Shown: positions 34,685-45,104 of the stretch, piece by piece | Layout: the number at the start of each line of letters is the position of its first letter | Numbering within the stretch: position 1 is the first letter of the stretch | NCBI GenBank assembly: GCA_027625915.1 | Contig: JANTQA010000023.1 | Location: 23,126,001 to 23,190,000, forward strand | Length of the DNA: 64,000 nucleotides | Direction of reading: 5' to 3' | Source of the DNA: Anaeramoeba flamelloides | Lineage: Eukaryota > Metamonada > Anaeramoebidae | The notes under the pieces: model-generated | The model's database searches: none | What the model saw: only the letters and a program-made list of their open reading frames with translations | Told to the model about the DNA's origin: nothing | Made by a program: the position numbers and the translations under genes

Positions 34685-36868
34685 ATGACAAATCATAATA
34701 ATTCCCAAAGTATACCCGAAGAAACAGAAGATCACCATTTATTTGATCTTGAGCCCCTTATTAATGGCCAGGTAACAGAGCAGATACAAAATTTAAAATC
34801 AAATACAAAAAATATTCCAAAAAAATCCAAAAAATTACTGGGGATTTTGAAACCGGAATTGGAACCAATCAGAACTCACAAAAAGACCAAGAACCTATTA
34901 GATCTACCCAAAGTAATCAAATATATATACCAAAACCTAATAGAAAGGACTCAAAAATTTCACAAAAAAATAATTTTCTAACAAATAAACAAAATTCACA
35001 AGAAACTTTTCCGGAAAAACAAACCAAAGAAGATAAATCATTAGATACTACATATAATGATTCTACAAATATTTCTTCCCAATCAAAAAAAAACAAAACA
35101 AAGAAATCCTCTAAATGAAATAAAAGCCTTTCCAAATTTGCAGAGTGGTGAAACACAAATGAGAGATAATCAATCAAACAATCTGCACTCTTTGGGATCA
35201 ACAGTATTAAATCACATAGCAGAAGAAAAAGAATCACTTGAAGATGATTTTTTCCTTCAAAATTGCAAATTAAAATTAGACCTGATGAAAAAAAAAGAAA
35301 TTATCAAACTAAAAAACGAGTTATTACGGTATGGGTTTTTGTTCAAAAAGGAAGAAGATAAATTATCATCTTTTATCGATTTACTTGTTGATTTGGAATA
35401 TATACCAAAGGGGAATGAAGATTTTCCAATTAAAAAAATGACAAAAATTTTTTATTTAATTAATCGTGTCATAATGGACGAATACATGTATAAGATGTTT
35501 AATGGTGAAGAAACAATAGACTTGTGTGAGACTTTAAGATTGCATTTTTTGGTAAATTATAGGATAAATAAAAAAAGAAGAAAACCAAATTTGGAAAATC
35601 GTCAAAAACTGAGGAAAACAAAAAAACCACTTTTACAAAAAACATCAACATTTACTAATTTGGATTTTATTCCAACACAACAAGGAAACGAGAAAAGAAT
35701 TAACATTTTAAATGTTAGTGATGTACCACAAAACATCACATGTTCGACTGAAAACAAAATTTTACTAAAAGAAAAGAAAAAAAAATCAAAAAAAAAAAAA
35801 AAATCCCCAAAAAAAAAAAAAAATTCACAAGATACAAACAAAAAAAATTTTTTTCACTAGATCCGCCAAAAAAAAAAATCGATTTAAAATCTCAAAAAAA
35901 AATTTCGATTTCTGATCCACTTACAAAAAAATTTTTTCATACCCAAAAATTCGCAAAATCATCCTCTTTTTCATCTTCGAAATCAGATTCATCATCCCAA
36001 TCATCTTATAACTTATCCACCTCAAATTCGCCTGAAGACGCATTATATATAACCAATATTTCAAGTTCTGAGGAATCAAATACTGAGAAAAAAAAAGTAA
36101 AAAAAAACTCAAAAATCAAAAAAAAAATAATAATAAGAAAAAAAACAATAAGAAAAAAAAGTCTATTCAAAAAATAAATCAAAAAGAGCAATAATTCAAA
36201 TTAAGCCAAAAGATAATTGTCCCTTCTGTTTAAAACCAAAAGATGGACCCCAACACCCATTTGATTGTGATTATTTAAAAGATTTAATTCATTCTAAAAT
36301 TCAAAAAAGAAAATTCAAAAATTGTCTAGTAAGATTAAGGATATCGAGTTGTAAACAGGGGAAAGATTTTATTAATATATTTATTGAGAATAGTAAATGC
36401 CACGAGAATAAAATTATAAACATTTATTTAAATAATGGGAAAGAGATGAATAATTCAAACACTAGAGTTGGTGTACAGGGGAGACAGAATCGATATGATA
36501 ATTTAAGAACTATGATGAACAATAACCAAAATAATCACAATTTAAGAAAAAATTTAAATCCAAATAATCCAGAATCAATGTTTTATTCAGATGAAGAAAC
36601 CAAAACTGAAAAATGTAAAAAACTACTCAGGAAACTTCTTTTAAAAACTTTAACTATCTCACAATCAAACATCCAATTATCTTCTGAAATCAACAACTTA
36701 ATAAATATATATGTTGAAATTATATTTACTAAAGCTCAAAAATCAGACCTTTGGGAAGTTAATCAATATTTATATGATTTACATTCAAATGAAATTGATA
36801 TCGATATTAACTCTCAAAATTTTATCAGACTAAAAAGAAAGGTAAAAAAATGCCTAATGGATAACTGA
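34685..36868 (+). pseudogene. Second gene of the 5.2 kb transposon, unknown family, frame-broken
   Basis: Starts MTNHNNSQSIPEETEDHH. Coding character continues to 36868 but passes through different frames, mostly changing at A-runs, so it is decayed or mis-assembled at homopolymers. Order of parts: an Asn/Ser/Lys-rich N-terminus; a compact, probably helical region (35220-35570) with KLDLMKKKEIIKLKNELLRY and NRVIMDEYMYKMFNGEE; Lys-rich and then Ser-rich acidic linkers; and a zinc-knuckle-like motif near 36215 (CPFCLKPKDGPQHPFDC, spacing C-x2-C-x8-H-x3-C) followed by a Lys-rich stretch. The end (36446-36868) is Asn-rich and then helical (KCKKLLRKLLLKTLT). I do not recognise the family. A zinc knuckle plus basic regions suggests nucleic-acid binding, perhaps an accessory transposition protein; that is inference. 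Confidence 0.6.
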
Positions 36869-36899
36869 ATTAACATAAAAATATTGAAAAAAAAATAAA

Positions 36900-37449
36900 T
36901 TTACTTCCTTTTTTTTAAAAAAAAATTACAGAAAATAGTAATAATCACTCCGAATCCAATTAGAAAAACATTTAATTTATCTTAATTATTAATAAATTTT
37001 TAAAACACATTAAGTTCTTTTACAATAGTAAAAAAAATCAAAATACAGTTTAATTTTTATTTTTATTTTATTTTTTTTTATTTTCTATTAATTAAATTAC
37101 AACTTATGGTTAATAAACAGTTTCTGGTCTTCGTTTTCACAGTAACTAGGCTAAATTCAAAAAAAAAATTAAAAAAAAACCATTTTTATAAATTGGTAAA
37201 TAAAAATTGAAATCTCAGAAAATCCCAATTAAATAATATTTTATCCCTAGCTTTAAACTTACTAAACATTCCATTTTCATTTTTAAAATTGAAGATCTAC
37301 AATTCTTAAAAATTTTTTTTTCTAATTTGTTGAAAACCAAAAAAATATAATTTAAAAATTTTTTGTCTATTATAAATTTCACGGTTTAAGATTAAACCCA
37401 AATAAACATTTTACGGTTTGTGATACAGATTAAAATTTTATAATAGATA
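36900..37449. other. Right internal noncoding part of the 5.2 kb element
   Basis: No coding. Short direct repeats of ttttacggt or cacggttt (37379-37482) near the right end may be transposase sites. Confidence 0.45.
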
Positions 37450-37497
37450 AACTCTTTCTATGTCTTATGAAATTTTACGGTAGGGTTGGAACAGCTG
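37450..37497. repeat. Right terminal inverted repeat of the 5.2 kb element
   Basis: Reverse complement of the left end, with matched blocks tctatgtcttat and gggttggaacagctg, followed by TA. Confidence 0.85.
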
Positions 37498-37573
37498 TAC
37501 TAGGAAGAAAAAATCTTGATTTTGATGGTTTTTGTTGATCGATTGTTCATTATCAATATAAAAATGATGACCA

Positions 37574-37577
<4 letters not shown>

Positions 37578-37614
<37 letters not shown>
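37578..37614. repeat. (GAT)n microsatellite
   Basis: Twelve uninterrupted GAT units. The Ser/Asp-rich frames across it are a by-product of the repeat. Confidence 0.95.
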
Positions 37615-37720
37615 TTCTTGTTACAATTGTTACAATACAACTACTGTTTTTGGTGTTATGATTGCTATTCATGATCAGAGACAGGCAAAAGGTGTAAAAT
37701 GAAAAATTAACACGGAAAGT

Positions 37721-37921
37721 TACAGTCAGTTTCACTTTTAAGGTACAAACTTTCAACGAAATTTAAGACACAAAAAAATCTCAAATTAAGGCACAAAATT
37801 TGGAATTTTTTTTTTTACAATTTATTTTTACTAGAATCCGAATTTTGTGCTTTAATTTGAGTTTTTTTTTGTGCCTTAAATTTCGTTGAAAGTTTGTGCC
37901 TTAAAAGTGAAACTGACTGTA
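37721..37921. repeat. Fb1 MITE copy 6
   Basis: Near-intact, with ends tacagtcagtttcactttta and aaaagtgaaactgactgta. It lies just 3' of the hAT transposase gene, within about 130 bp of its stop codon. Confidence 0.95.
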
Positions 37922-38051
37922 CTAAAAAAAAAGAAAAACGAAAAAAAAGTGCAGAAAAGGTGCTTTATTGAAATTTTCTATTTTTCTTGATGAATTTATT
38001 TTAAGAAAGAAATGAGTAAAGATTATGAAAAAAAAAATTGAAAAAGAAATT

Positions 38052-40153
38052 TTAATTAATTGTATTGTAACTGAAAATCACTTCTGCTTCGAGATTTTCG
38101 GTATTTAATCGATTTCTTCGTGGATTCATAATATAAGTGACATGTGAAAAGACTCTTTCAACTTCACATGAAGTAGGCTCCATAACTAACAAGTTCAAAA
38201 AATGTTTGGACAAATCTCCAAAAACTTGTTTTTTTCCAGTCCAGTATAGGTAAGGCGAATGACAAGATTCATATTTTTTCATCAAAAAATTTTGAAAGTC
38301 AATGAACTGACCAATCAAATCTCCACGTAGGTATTTACGCATCTTATCACATAGTTTATTTTCGTCTTCAATAAGTGGTTTAATGTGTTCAGGGCATAAG
38401 TAAAAATGCGTATAAATGATTCTATTGGCATCTTCCCATCGTGGCTTGTATCTTCTTATTTTATTGAGAAAATCCATAATTTTCCCCATAGTTCCGCTAT
38501 TAACCGATAAATTGATTATTTTTGCATAATCTTTCCCACTCATTTTAAATAACCAAGTTTCGATATTTCGCCATCTATTTAAAGTATCTTTTCGGAGTTG
38601 TCGTTCTTGAATTCCATCTATCAAAGGTGTAAATAGTCTTGAAAAATATTCAATGAAACGGAGGTCTTGTATGCTTCCTTCATTTGTCAAACACTTTATC
38701 ATTTGAGATGCAGTTTCTGATGTTTCCTCCTTGGTTATAAAAGTAAGTAAGTTGTTGCGTCTCATGAACACATCTGAAACACATTTTAACCAAGTTCCCC
38801 AGCGTGTTTTTGAAGGAAGAGATATGTCAGTTATGTTTTGACTTCTCCATCGCTTCTTACGGCCTGCTTGTATCCCCCTCTTAAAAAACACACGAACCAA
38901 TTTGCATAATCCATTGATGTTTGGAAAAGACTCCATTAATTTTTGTGAAATGAGATGCAGTAAGTGTGCAGCACATAAAGTGTGTTGTATTGCATATTGT
39001 TCGTTTAATCGTCTTCCTAATGAAACACATGCTCTTGCACCATCAGTAACAAAATTTGTAATTTGTTGCCAATCAATCTCGTATTCAAGTAATGTTTCTT
39101 CCAGGAGTTTTTGCAATGAAGAGTCATCGCATCTATCCATTTCTTTGACTTTGAGACACAATCGGAAATCCAAGTTGGTTACCACAACAGCACACAAACT
39201 GCGTGAAGTGATGTCAGTCGTTTCGTCCATCATTAGACAAAACCTCTGTCCAACAAGTACTCTTTTCATGTTACTCTTTTTTTCTTCAAGAACTCGTACT
39301 ACAGTCAGTTCCACTTTTAAGGCACAAACTTTCAACGAAATTTAAGGCACAATAAAAATCTCAAATTGAGGTACAAAATTCAAATTGTAGTCAAATAAAT
39401 TGTTAAATAAAAAATTTCTAAATTTTGTGCCTTAATTTGAAATTTTTTTGTGCCTTAAATTTCGTTGCTAGTTTGTGCCTTAAAAGTGAAACTGACTGTA
39501 TTGACCTTCGCACAGTTCTTATTGAAGGAATTGAACCAAGTGATCGAAACGCAACAATCGAATCTCGATTGACCAATCGATGAAATTTATCAATTGGCAC
39601 AGAAGCTTGCAGGAAGGTTTGTGTGACTCTGTCTACACTATCCTGGATGATTAGCTCTGATGCGGTCTGACCATTTGGTCCAAAACCTCTTCTGTGTTTA
39701 CTAGTCAATAAATGTCTTTTCATACTGTATCGCGAACCACAAATAGTGGCACCGCATTTCCGACATAGTATCTGATAAAAGCCCCCCTTTTTTATCTTTT
39801 CTTTATTTGACTCAAGAAAAGTAAAACAATTCATATCGGGTTCTTTTAGAATCTCAACTAAGTTACTTAGGTTCACCTATTGAAAAAAAGAAAAGAAAAG
39901 AAAAAGAAAAAGAAAAATAAATATTAGTTGAGTTCTTTTGGATTAATTATCAAAATAATTTTACTCTTGTTTTCGTTTCAATCTTTTCAACAGAATTTGA
40001 AACAATGATTGTGTTTTTATTATTTAAAACAGTATCTCTTTGTTTCTTCTTCTTTCTTCGATTCTTCCTCCTCACTTTCAATTTCTGACGAACTGAAATG
40101 GATGTGTTTGGTTTAGAAATTTGAATTCTTTTTCGTGACACGCTCATAAACAC
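38052..40153 (-). mobile_element. hAT-family transposase gene split by an Fb1 MITE
   Basis: Exon 1 is 40153-39965 (MFMSVSRKRIQ, then a Lys/Arg-rich nuclear-targeting stretch), the intron 39964-39877 (GT-AG, 88 nt), and exon 2 39876-38052. The MITE at 39300-39500 interrupts exon 2; leaving it out, one TA keeps the frame and gives about 604 residues. Parts: a BED-like zinc finger (CRKCGATICGSRYSMKRH plus a second His), an RNase-H-like core with the first Asp in LMMDETTDITSR and the second in FVTDGARACVSL, the hAT C-x2-H insert (CAAHLLHL), and the C-terminal hATC dimerisation segment (TSCEVERVFSHVTYIMNPRR). It would cut and paste hAT elements. Apart from the MITE I see no stop or frameshift. Codon use is far less A/T-biased than in neighbouring genes, suggesting recent arrival. 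I could not identify the element's terminal repeats or an 8 bp target duplication. Confidence 0.88.
39300..39500. repeat. Fb1 MITE copy 7, inside the hAT coding region
   Basis: Ends tacagtcagttccactttta and aaaagtgaaactgactgta. It is inserted after codons reading TVRRSI of the transposase. The duplicated TA at its ends fits Tc1/mariner-type insertion. Confidence 0.95.
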
Positions 40154-40185
40154 TTAAAGTGAAATATGATTAAAAAAAAATGAAT

Positions 40186-40343
40186 TTAAATCAGTTGAAA
40201 TTCTTTTTCAACCACTTTACGATGACGTAGACGCCTTAAAATACTAAAATGAACACGTACTCCGTGTTTTGGATTTTTTCGTGATGACTCGACACGGAAA
40301 AAAACTTCAGAATTGCTTTCTTTACTCCTCTCTAACAATGGTG
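40186..40343 (-). CDS. Coding-like exon or fragment upstream of the hAT gene
   Basis: About 50 codons, open from the MITE at 40344 to a TAA near 40184 (LLERSKESNSEVFFRVES through VRVHFSILRRLRHRKVV). Composition is as balanced as in the hAT gene and unlike background, so it was probably coding in the same element, either as an upstream exon or a second small gene. No start codon is seen before the MITE, and no splice site clearly joins it to the exon at 40153. Confidence 0.35.
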
Positions 40344-40545
40344 TACAGTCAGTTTCACTTTTAAGGCACAAACTTTCAACGAAATTTAAGGCACAAAAAA
40401 AATCTCAAATTAAGGCACAAAATTCAAATTCTAGTAAAAATAAATTGTAAAAAAATAAATTCCAAATTATTTGCCTTAATTTGAGATTTTTATTGTGCCT
40501 TAAATTTCGTTGAAAGTTTGTGCCTTAAAAGTGAAACTGACTGTA
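40344..40545. repeat. Fb1 MITE copy 8
   Basis: Near-intact, with ends tacagtcagtttcactttta and aaaagtgaaactgactgta. It borders the coding-like fragment upstream of the hAT gene. Confidence 0.95.
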
Positions 40546-40726
40546 TTTTTAGTGAGGAGTTATTTTAGGATTTTAATATAAAACTCTATTACTCTTTTCT
40601 GAATAAGAGTATTAAAGTTTAAATAATAAAAGAACATACAAATTCAAGCAACTCACTAAAATAAAAGTGAGTCATTAGGAAAAAAAACACTTTTAGATCA
40701 TTTTTTATACACCGTTTGCCTTTCTC

Positions 40727-40860
40727 TGAACATGTTATAAATTTTATATTATTTATATAACATGTTACAAATTATATAACACTGTTTATAACAACAAAAA
40801 ATGTTATTAAATATTAAATTTTTTTATTTTTTTTTTATAACATGTTATAAAAGCTAATTT
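40727..40860. repeat. Cluster of ATAACATGTTATAA palindromes
   Basis: Palindromic words built on aacatgtta recur at about 40730, 40759 and 40840, with related aacatttt and gcatgttc words after 41072. Such subterminal clusters are common at hAT ends as transposase sites, so this could be the 5' end of the hAT element; this is inference. Confidence 0.5.
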
Positions 40861-40871
40861 TTAATTTATAT

Positions 40872-41072
40872 TACAGTCAGTTTCACTTTTAAGGCACAAA
40901 CTTTCAACGAAATTTAAGGCACAAAAAAATCTCAAATTAAGGCACAAAATTTGTATTTTTAATTTTTACAATTTATTTTTACTAGAATTTGAATTTTGTG
41001 CATTAATTTGAGATTTTTTTTGTGCCTTAAATTTCGTTGAATGTTTGTGCTTTAAAAGTGAAACTGACTGTA
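40872..41072. repeat. Fb1 MITE copy 9
   Basis: Near-intact, with ends tacagtcagtttcactttta and aaaagtgaaactgactgta. Inserted within the cluster of aacatgtta palindromes. Confidence 0.95.
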
Positions 41073-41362
41073 TAAAATTTTATAACATTTTCAACTTTTA
41101 TAACACCTTTACAACACGTTTATTGCATGTTCTAAAAAAATTTTTTTATTAGGGTAATGTTGTTAATTGTGATTGTGTAGTTCTATTAAAATCGATGGCT
41201 TTTATTAAATCATTGATACTATAATTTTGAAAAGATCATTTTTTATACTTGTGGTATTTATTTGTATTAGAGTATCGATTATTAGATGATAAAAAAAATA
41301 TTGTTTGTTGATTTTTTATATTTGTTGAACTGGGTTGTTTTAATATTTATGTTGGCTTTTTG

Positions 41363-41408
41363 AAGGCCATCTAAAGATGGCCTTTCATTTCTACTTTCGT
41401 AGAAATGA
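41363..41408. other. Two adjacent perfect hairpins
   Basis: aaggccatct, loop aa, agatggcctt (41363-41384) is followed without spacer by tcatttctac, loop tttc, gtagaaatga (41385-41408). Each stem is ten base pairs with no mismatch. Function unknown. Confidence 0.7.
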
Positions 41409-42433
41409 GATTATTATACATATTTACAATTAAAATCAAATAATAAAAATTTACAAATTCTCTCTCGAATGTTAAAAGATCCTAAAATTGAAAATTTTTT
41501 TGTGGATTAATGAACTAACTTGTGAAATAATTTATAAATGATCGAAAAAAATAAATTTCACGATTAGGGTTGATAATTAAGAAAAAGTAAATATCTGAAA
41601 TAACTATAAATTTTCAAAAAAATGAAAATTGGTGTGATCAAAATGAAATGATGAAGTTAGGAAAAGAAATTGTATTGGGTAAATGTGTTCAAATTTCAAC
41701 AACAATTGTTGATCGATCAAATGATAAGATACCATCAACTGATTGTATGTAGATTTTTCTATTCAACAAATTCAACATTAATCTTCTATCGAAAAAAAAT
41801 TTCCAGATCGAAAGAAACATTTTACTTAAATAGTTAAAAGGGAAACGAAAATATAAACAAATACAAAAAATACAAAAAATAAAATTTCATATTTTGGAAA
41901 ACCAAAATTATTTTCAAATTGCAGGTAAAATATAATTATTATCTTTCAATAGTTTTAAATAGTGTCCAACTTGCTTATATTTTGTTGACACACAAACACA
42001 CACACACAACACACACACAAACAAACACACACACATATTTATATATTAGAATCTTGTTAGTAATGATATCTGAATTCTTTACATACCCAACCCAAAGCTT
42101 TCTTTTCTAAAAGAAAATAAAAATAAAAATATATAATTACGCACCTAACATAATAGGTGCTATATTACCTACACCCCCAAACCCCCTGAAGGGGGCTTTC
42201 TCTCCTATACCCTACTTAATGATATTCGATGATAGAAAACAAATTGATTTAAAATAAGAATTGGTGGTTTTTTTAAAAAAATTTTCAAGTCTAATAAAAC
42301 ATTCGACTTCACCAGATTTAAATTACAAACTTTAATAAAAAATTCAGAAATACAAAAAAAATTCCAAATCAAAGTATTAATTTTGGATTAATGTTTTGGT
42401 AAAAAGTTCAACATGAAAAAAAGTCAAATACTT
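41409..42433. other. Intergenic with CA repeat and hairpins
   Basis: No gene. An imperfect (CA)n tract lies at 41988-42035. Hairpins gcacct/aggtgc (42141-42160) and ccccc-tgaa-ggggg (42182-42195) lie in a C-rich patch unusual for this DNA. A short frame across the CA tract is a by-product. Confidence 0.55.
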
Positions 42434-42838
42434 GTTTTTCAATTAGGAACATTAATAACAATCACAGAAATCACTAAAATGACAGAAATCACAACAACCT
42501 GAAAAAGAAAAGTAAAATCAATAAAAAGAAGAAACTGCTTAACCTCAAATAATAATCCATGATATTATTTCCAATCAGCCCAACAAATACAATTTAAATC
42601 TACTTTCATCTCGAAATAGTTGCTGTGGTTTTGGAGATCGCAAAAATAGTCAAATTTTTTGAACAAATTTTTAATAATTGATCAATCAAAGAAAAATTCC
42701 ATCAAACAAAAAGATAGTATTTAAAAAAAACTGTTATTGTGCTGAATGCTTCATTTTGTCTTTGACTATTTATTTATTCTTTTTTTAATTGAACTTACTT
42801 TGAATTTTCATGTTCTATTAATGTTCTCAATTAAAAAC
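42434..42838. repeat. Fb5 dispersed element, copy 1
   Basis: Ends are inverted: gtttttcaattaggaacatt and atgttctcaattaaaaac. Shares with 61526-62072 the blocks ttttggagatc, tttaataattgat and aaaagatagtatttaaaaaa. No protein. Confidence 0.7.
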
Positions 42839-43261
42839 AGTGTTGAACTTTTTTTCTTGTTTTGCTTTTTTTTCACAATTGTTTTAATAAAGTAGTTTCT
42901 GTATTCTCAAAAAAAAACAAAAAAAAAAAAAAATTCTAAAATTCAGAAAAAGTAATTTTGTTTAATGAAATTTTTACAAAAATGTTCACTATTGAAAATT
43001 TGATGTTTGGTGTGTTAAAAAGAGGATTTGGTAATTGGCCAAATCTCCCAATTATTTATTCACTGAGATCTAAGTAGGAAAAAATGAATATTTTTTTAAG
43101 GAAATATCAGATTTGATCTCTACTAGTTTCTGTGATTTCTGTGATTTCTGTGATTTTTACAATTTCTATTGTTTTCTGTAATTTTTGTAAATGTCTATAA
43201 TTTCACACAATGCAAAAGAATGATTGGAAAAATTGAATTTTGGAGAAAATTTACTTTGTGG
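42839..43261. other. Intergenic, no gene seen
   Basis: Includes a short array of ctgtgattt units (43129-43160) matching, in reverse, cacagaaatcac words at 42460-42495. Otherwise featureless. Confidence 0.5.
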
Positions 43262-43590
43262 TTTAAAATTGAAAACCATTTGACCTTGTTAGAAATAACC
43301 TATAGTCAATTTCTAATCTGTAAGTAAAGATGAAATAGGTTTTTCAATTATCACCTTAAAAGTTCAAAAATCGAGAAAAATGGGAAAAAATTTGGCATTA
43401 TTGTTTACAGGTTCATTGTTATTTCCAAACAATTTCTAAATTGAATAAAGACAAGGATAAAGTATTTGGTATTGGATTGAATCCTACTAAAATCCTCCTT
43501 TCTGAAAAAGTAAAAGATCTTTTTTTCTTAATAAACATGAAGTAATAATTTTTTGCAACAATACAAAAAAAACTGATTAATTTTTTTTTT
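43262..43590 (+). repeat. Fb6 dispersed repeat, copy 2
   Basis: Collinear with 30906-31229: aaaattgaaaaccatttgacc, then ttttcaattatcacctta, tcattgttatttccaaac and ttggtattggattgaatcc. About the same length, with no coding. Confidence 0.8.
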
Positions 43591-44560
43591 TATTGTTGAG
43601 CAGAGGTGATTCAACAAAATTACCTCCTATTTGCCTGAAACTCTAAAATTGTATTTAGGGTTTTTTATCCTAACTGTAATGTAAGCAGGATTACAACTCA
43701 AAGGATATCTTTTCTTTAAAAAATAAAAAGAATAAATTATTTCGGAAAAAAGACAAGAAAAAGAGAAAGAAAAGCAAGAAATGAAAGAGAGTCAAAAAAT
43801 AATAAAAAAAAGAAAAAACTTCAGTGAAAAGTTTTTTTTTGTGCCCCAAGTGTTGAATGGGCTGGTGGTTGTTTCCTTTTATGTCGTTTTTTTTTTTGGA
43901 TCGCCACCATAGGTTGTTTTAATAAAGAGTTCTAAATATTTGAACAACTATAGATCAAATGAAAAAGGCTGTTTATTAAATTTTGATTTAGAACTTTATA
44001 GATATGTTGAATCTAAAAAGCTCTGGTTTTTAAGAATAAGATTTGGTTTTCGAAATTTTCTTTTCAGTTGCTTTGCTTTTTTTTTTTTTTTTTTTTTTTT
44101 TATTTTTTTTTTTTTTTTTTTGTAAGTTTCCCAAATCTTGTTTTCGCAAAATACCAGTACAAGATACCGACTCGACAGCAAAAACCCAGTCCAAGTAATG
44201 ACTAGACAGATAGTATGGAAAGGTTCAATTCGGTTAACTTTGGTTGGTTTCCGATCGCATTCGTTGGATTCAGTTCAGTTGCATAAGTCCTCGTCGAAGA
44301 TCTGATCATGAACAAGTTTGGTTGGGTTAGTCATGATCAGGCCAACCAATTCTTATAATGATTTTTTATACTTTTTACCTTTCCCAAATACCTAAAAAAA
44401 CAAAAAGAGAAGGAACATAGAGCCCAAGCAACTTAAGAAGGGAAATTTGGAAAGGGTATAAAGTATAAAAAATAAAAAGAAAACAATTTAATTGATAATA
44501 AGCAATTACTTAAACCAAAAGGTAATAACCAAAACAAATTGAATTTTAAAAAAGTAAATT
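43591..44560. other. Intergenic / LINE 5' region, with T-runs and two inverted repeats
   Basis: A T-rich homopolymer block lies at 44079-44120. A patch at 44150-44345 is GC-richer than background and holds ctgatcatga (44310 area) facing tcatgatcag. A second inverted pair, tttttatactttttacc (44365) and ggtataaagtataaaaa (44455), bounds about 105 bp. No protein; this may be the 5' untranslated part of the LINE that follows. Confidence 0.4.
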
Positions 44561-44573
44561 CAAAAAAAATGTC

Positions 44574-44920
44574 AAGGTATTACTATACTTGGGACCCAAT
44601 GCGAAAGACTAACTAGAAATCCAGATGGTTTCTGTAATCTACATAGAGACCAAACAGAATCGCTAAATGATCAATATTGAATTGATCATTTAGTTAAATT
44701 AGTAAAAGAATTGAATTTAAACAATCCTCCAATTTTAGAGGATAATATAAACATTTACATAAATAATATGAGAAATTTTTCCCACAAAAATAAAAATCAA
44801 AATGATTTTTTAAATTATTCTTTTACTAATTCTACTAGCCCTTTTCAAAACCCAATTATTCTTAATTTTAAAATTCCAAACAAACTTTATAATTTTAAAA
44901 ATAATAATAATAATATTTAA
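44574..44920 (+). pseudogene. LINE ORF1-like part with Cys/His motif
   Basis: The frame reads GTQCERLTRNPDGFCNLH (a C-x10-C-x2-H type motif resembling small zinc-binding motifs seen next to nucleases), then one TGA stop, then an Asn-rich stretch to 44920. The family is not recognised. Placement upstream of the endonuclease suggests a nucleic-acid-binding ORF1 product; that is inferred. Confidence 0.4.
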
Positions 44921-45104
44921 AGAATTTATAAATTAGAAAATATCATATATTAACTTTTCACAATTTATTTATTGGTTCAAAAAATCATTTAATTACTCTT
45001 ATCAAAATTCAATTAAGGATTATCATTATATCAATAAAACCAAAATAGTTATTTTAGAAAATTTTTTTTTCAAATTTTTTAGAAACAAACAAAAAGATGT
45101 TAAA

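Larger units (their letters stand above)
32256..37497. mobile_element. 5.2 kb TA-flanked DNA transposon with two divergent genes
   Basis: The ends are inverted and TA-flanked: cagctgttccaaccc at 32256-32270 and gggttggaacagctg at 37483-37497. Similarity extends inward for about 45 bp, including ataagacatagaaa on both sides. TA flanks plus a DDE transposase of IS630/Tc1 type (minus strand, 33818-32685) place it in the Tc1/mariner superfamily. It is larger than most members of that group because a second long gene (plus strand, 34685-36868) of unknown family is carried between the transposase and the right end. An Fb1 MITE sits between the two genes at 34272. Both genes are broken, so this copy cannot move by itself. 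A worn left end of a relative lies at 49864. Confidence 0.85.

Noticed and set aside
37553-37756. Ser/Lys frame across the GAT repeat and Fb1 tip
   Set aside because: Made of microsatellite plus MITE sequence.
39418-39500. Alternative end of the hAT zinc-finger protein within the MITE
   Set aside because: The extra residues come from the MITE arm and recur at every Fb1 copy in that frame.
41919-42110. 63-codon frame with a Thr/His tract
   Set aside because: A by-product of the CA repeat.
43940-44181. Phe-rich or Lys-rich frames on both strands
   Set aside because: They consist mainly of a T/A homopolymer.
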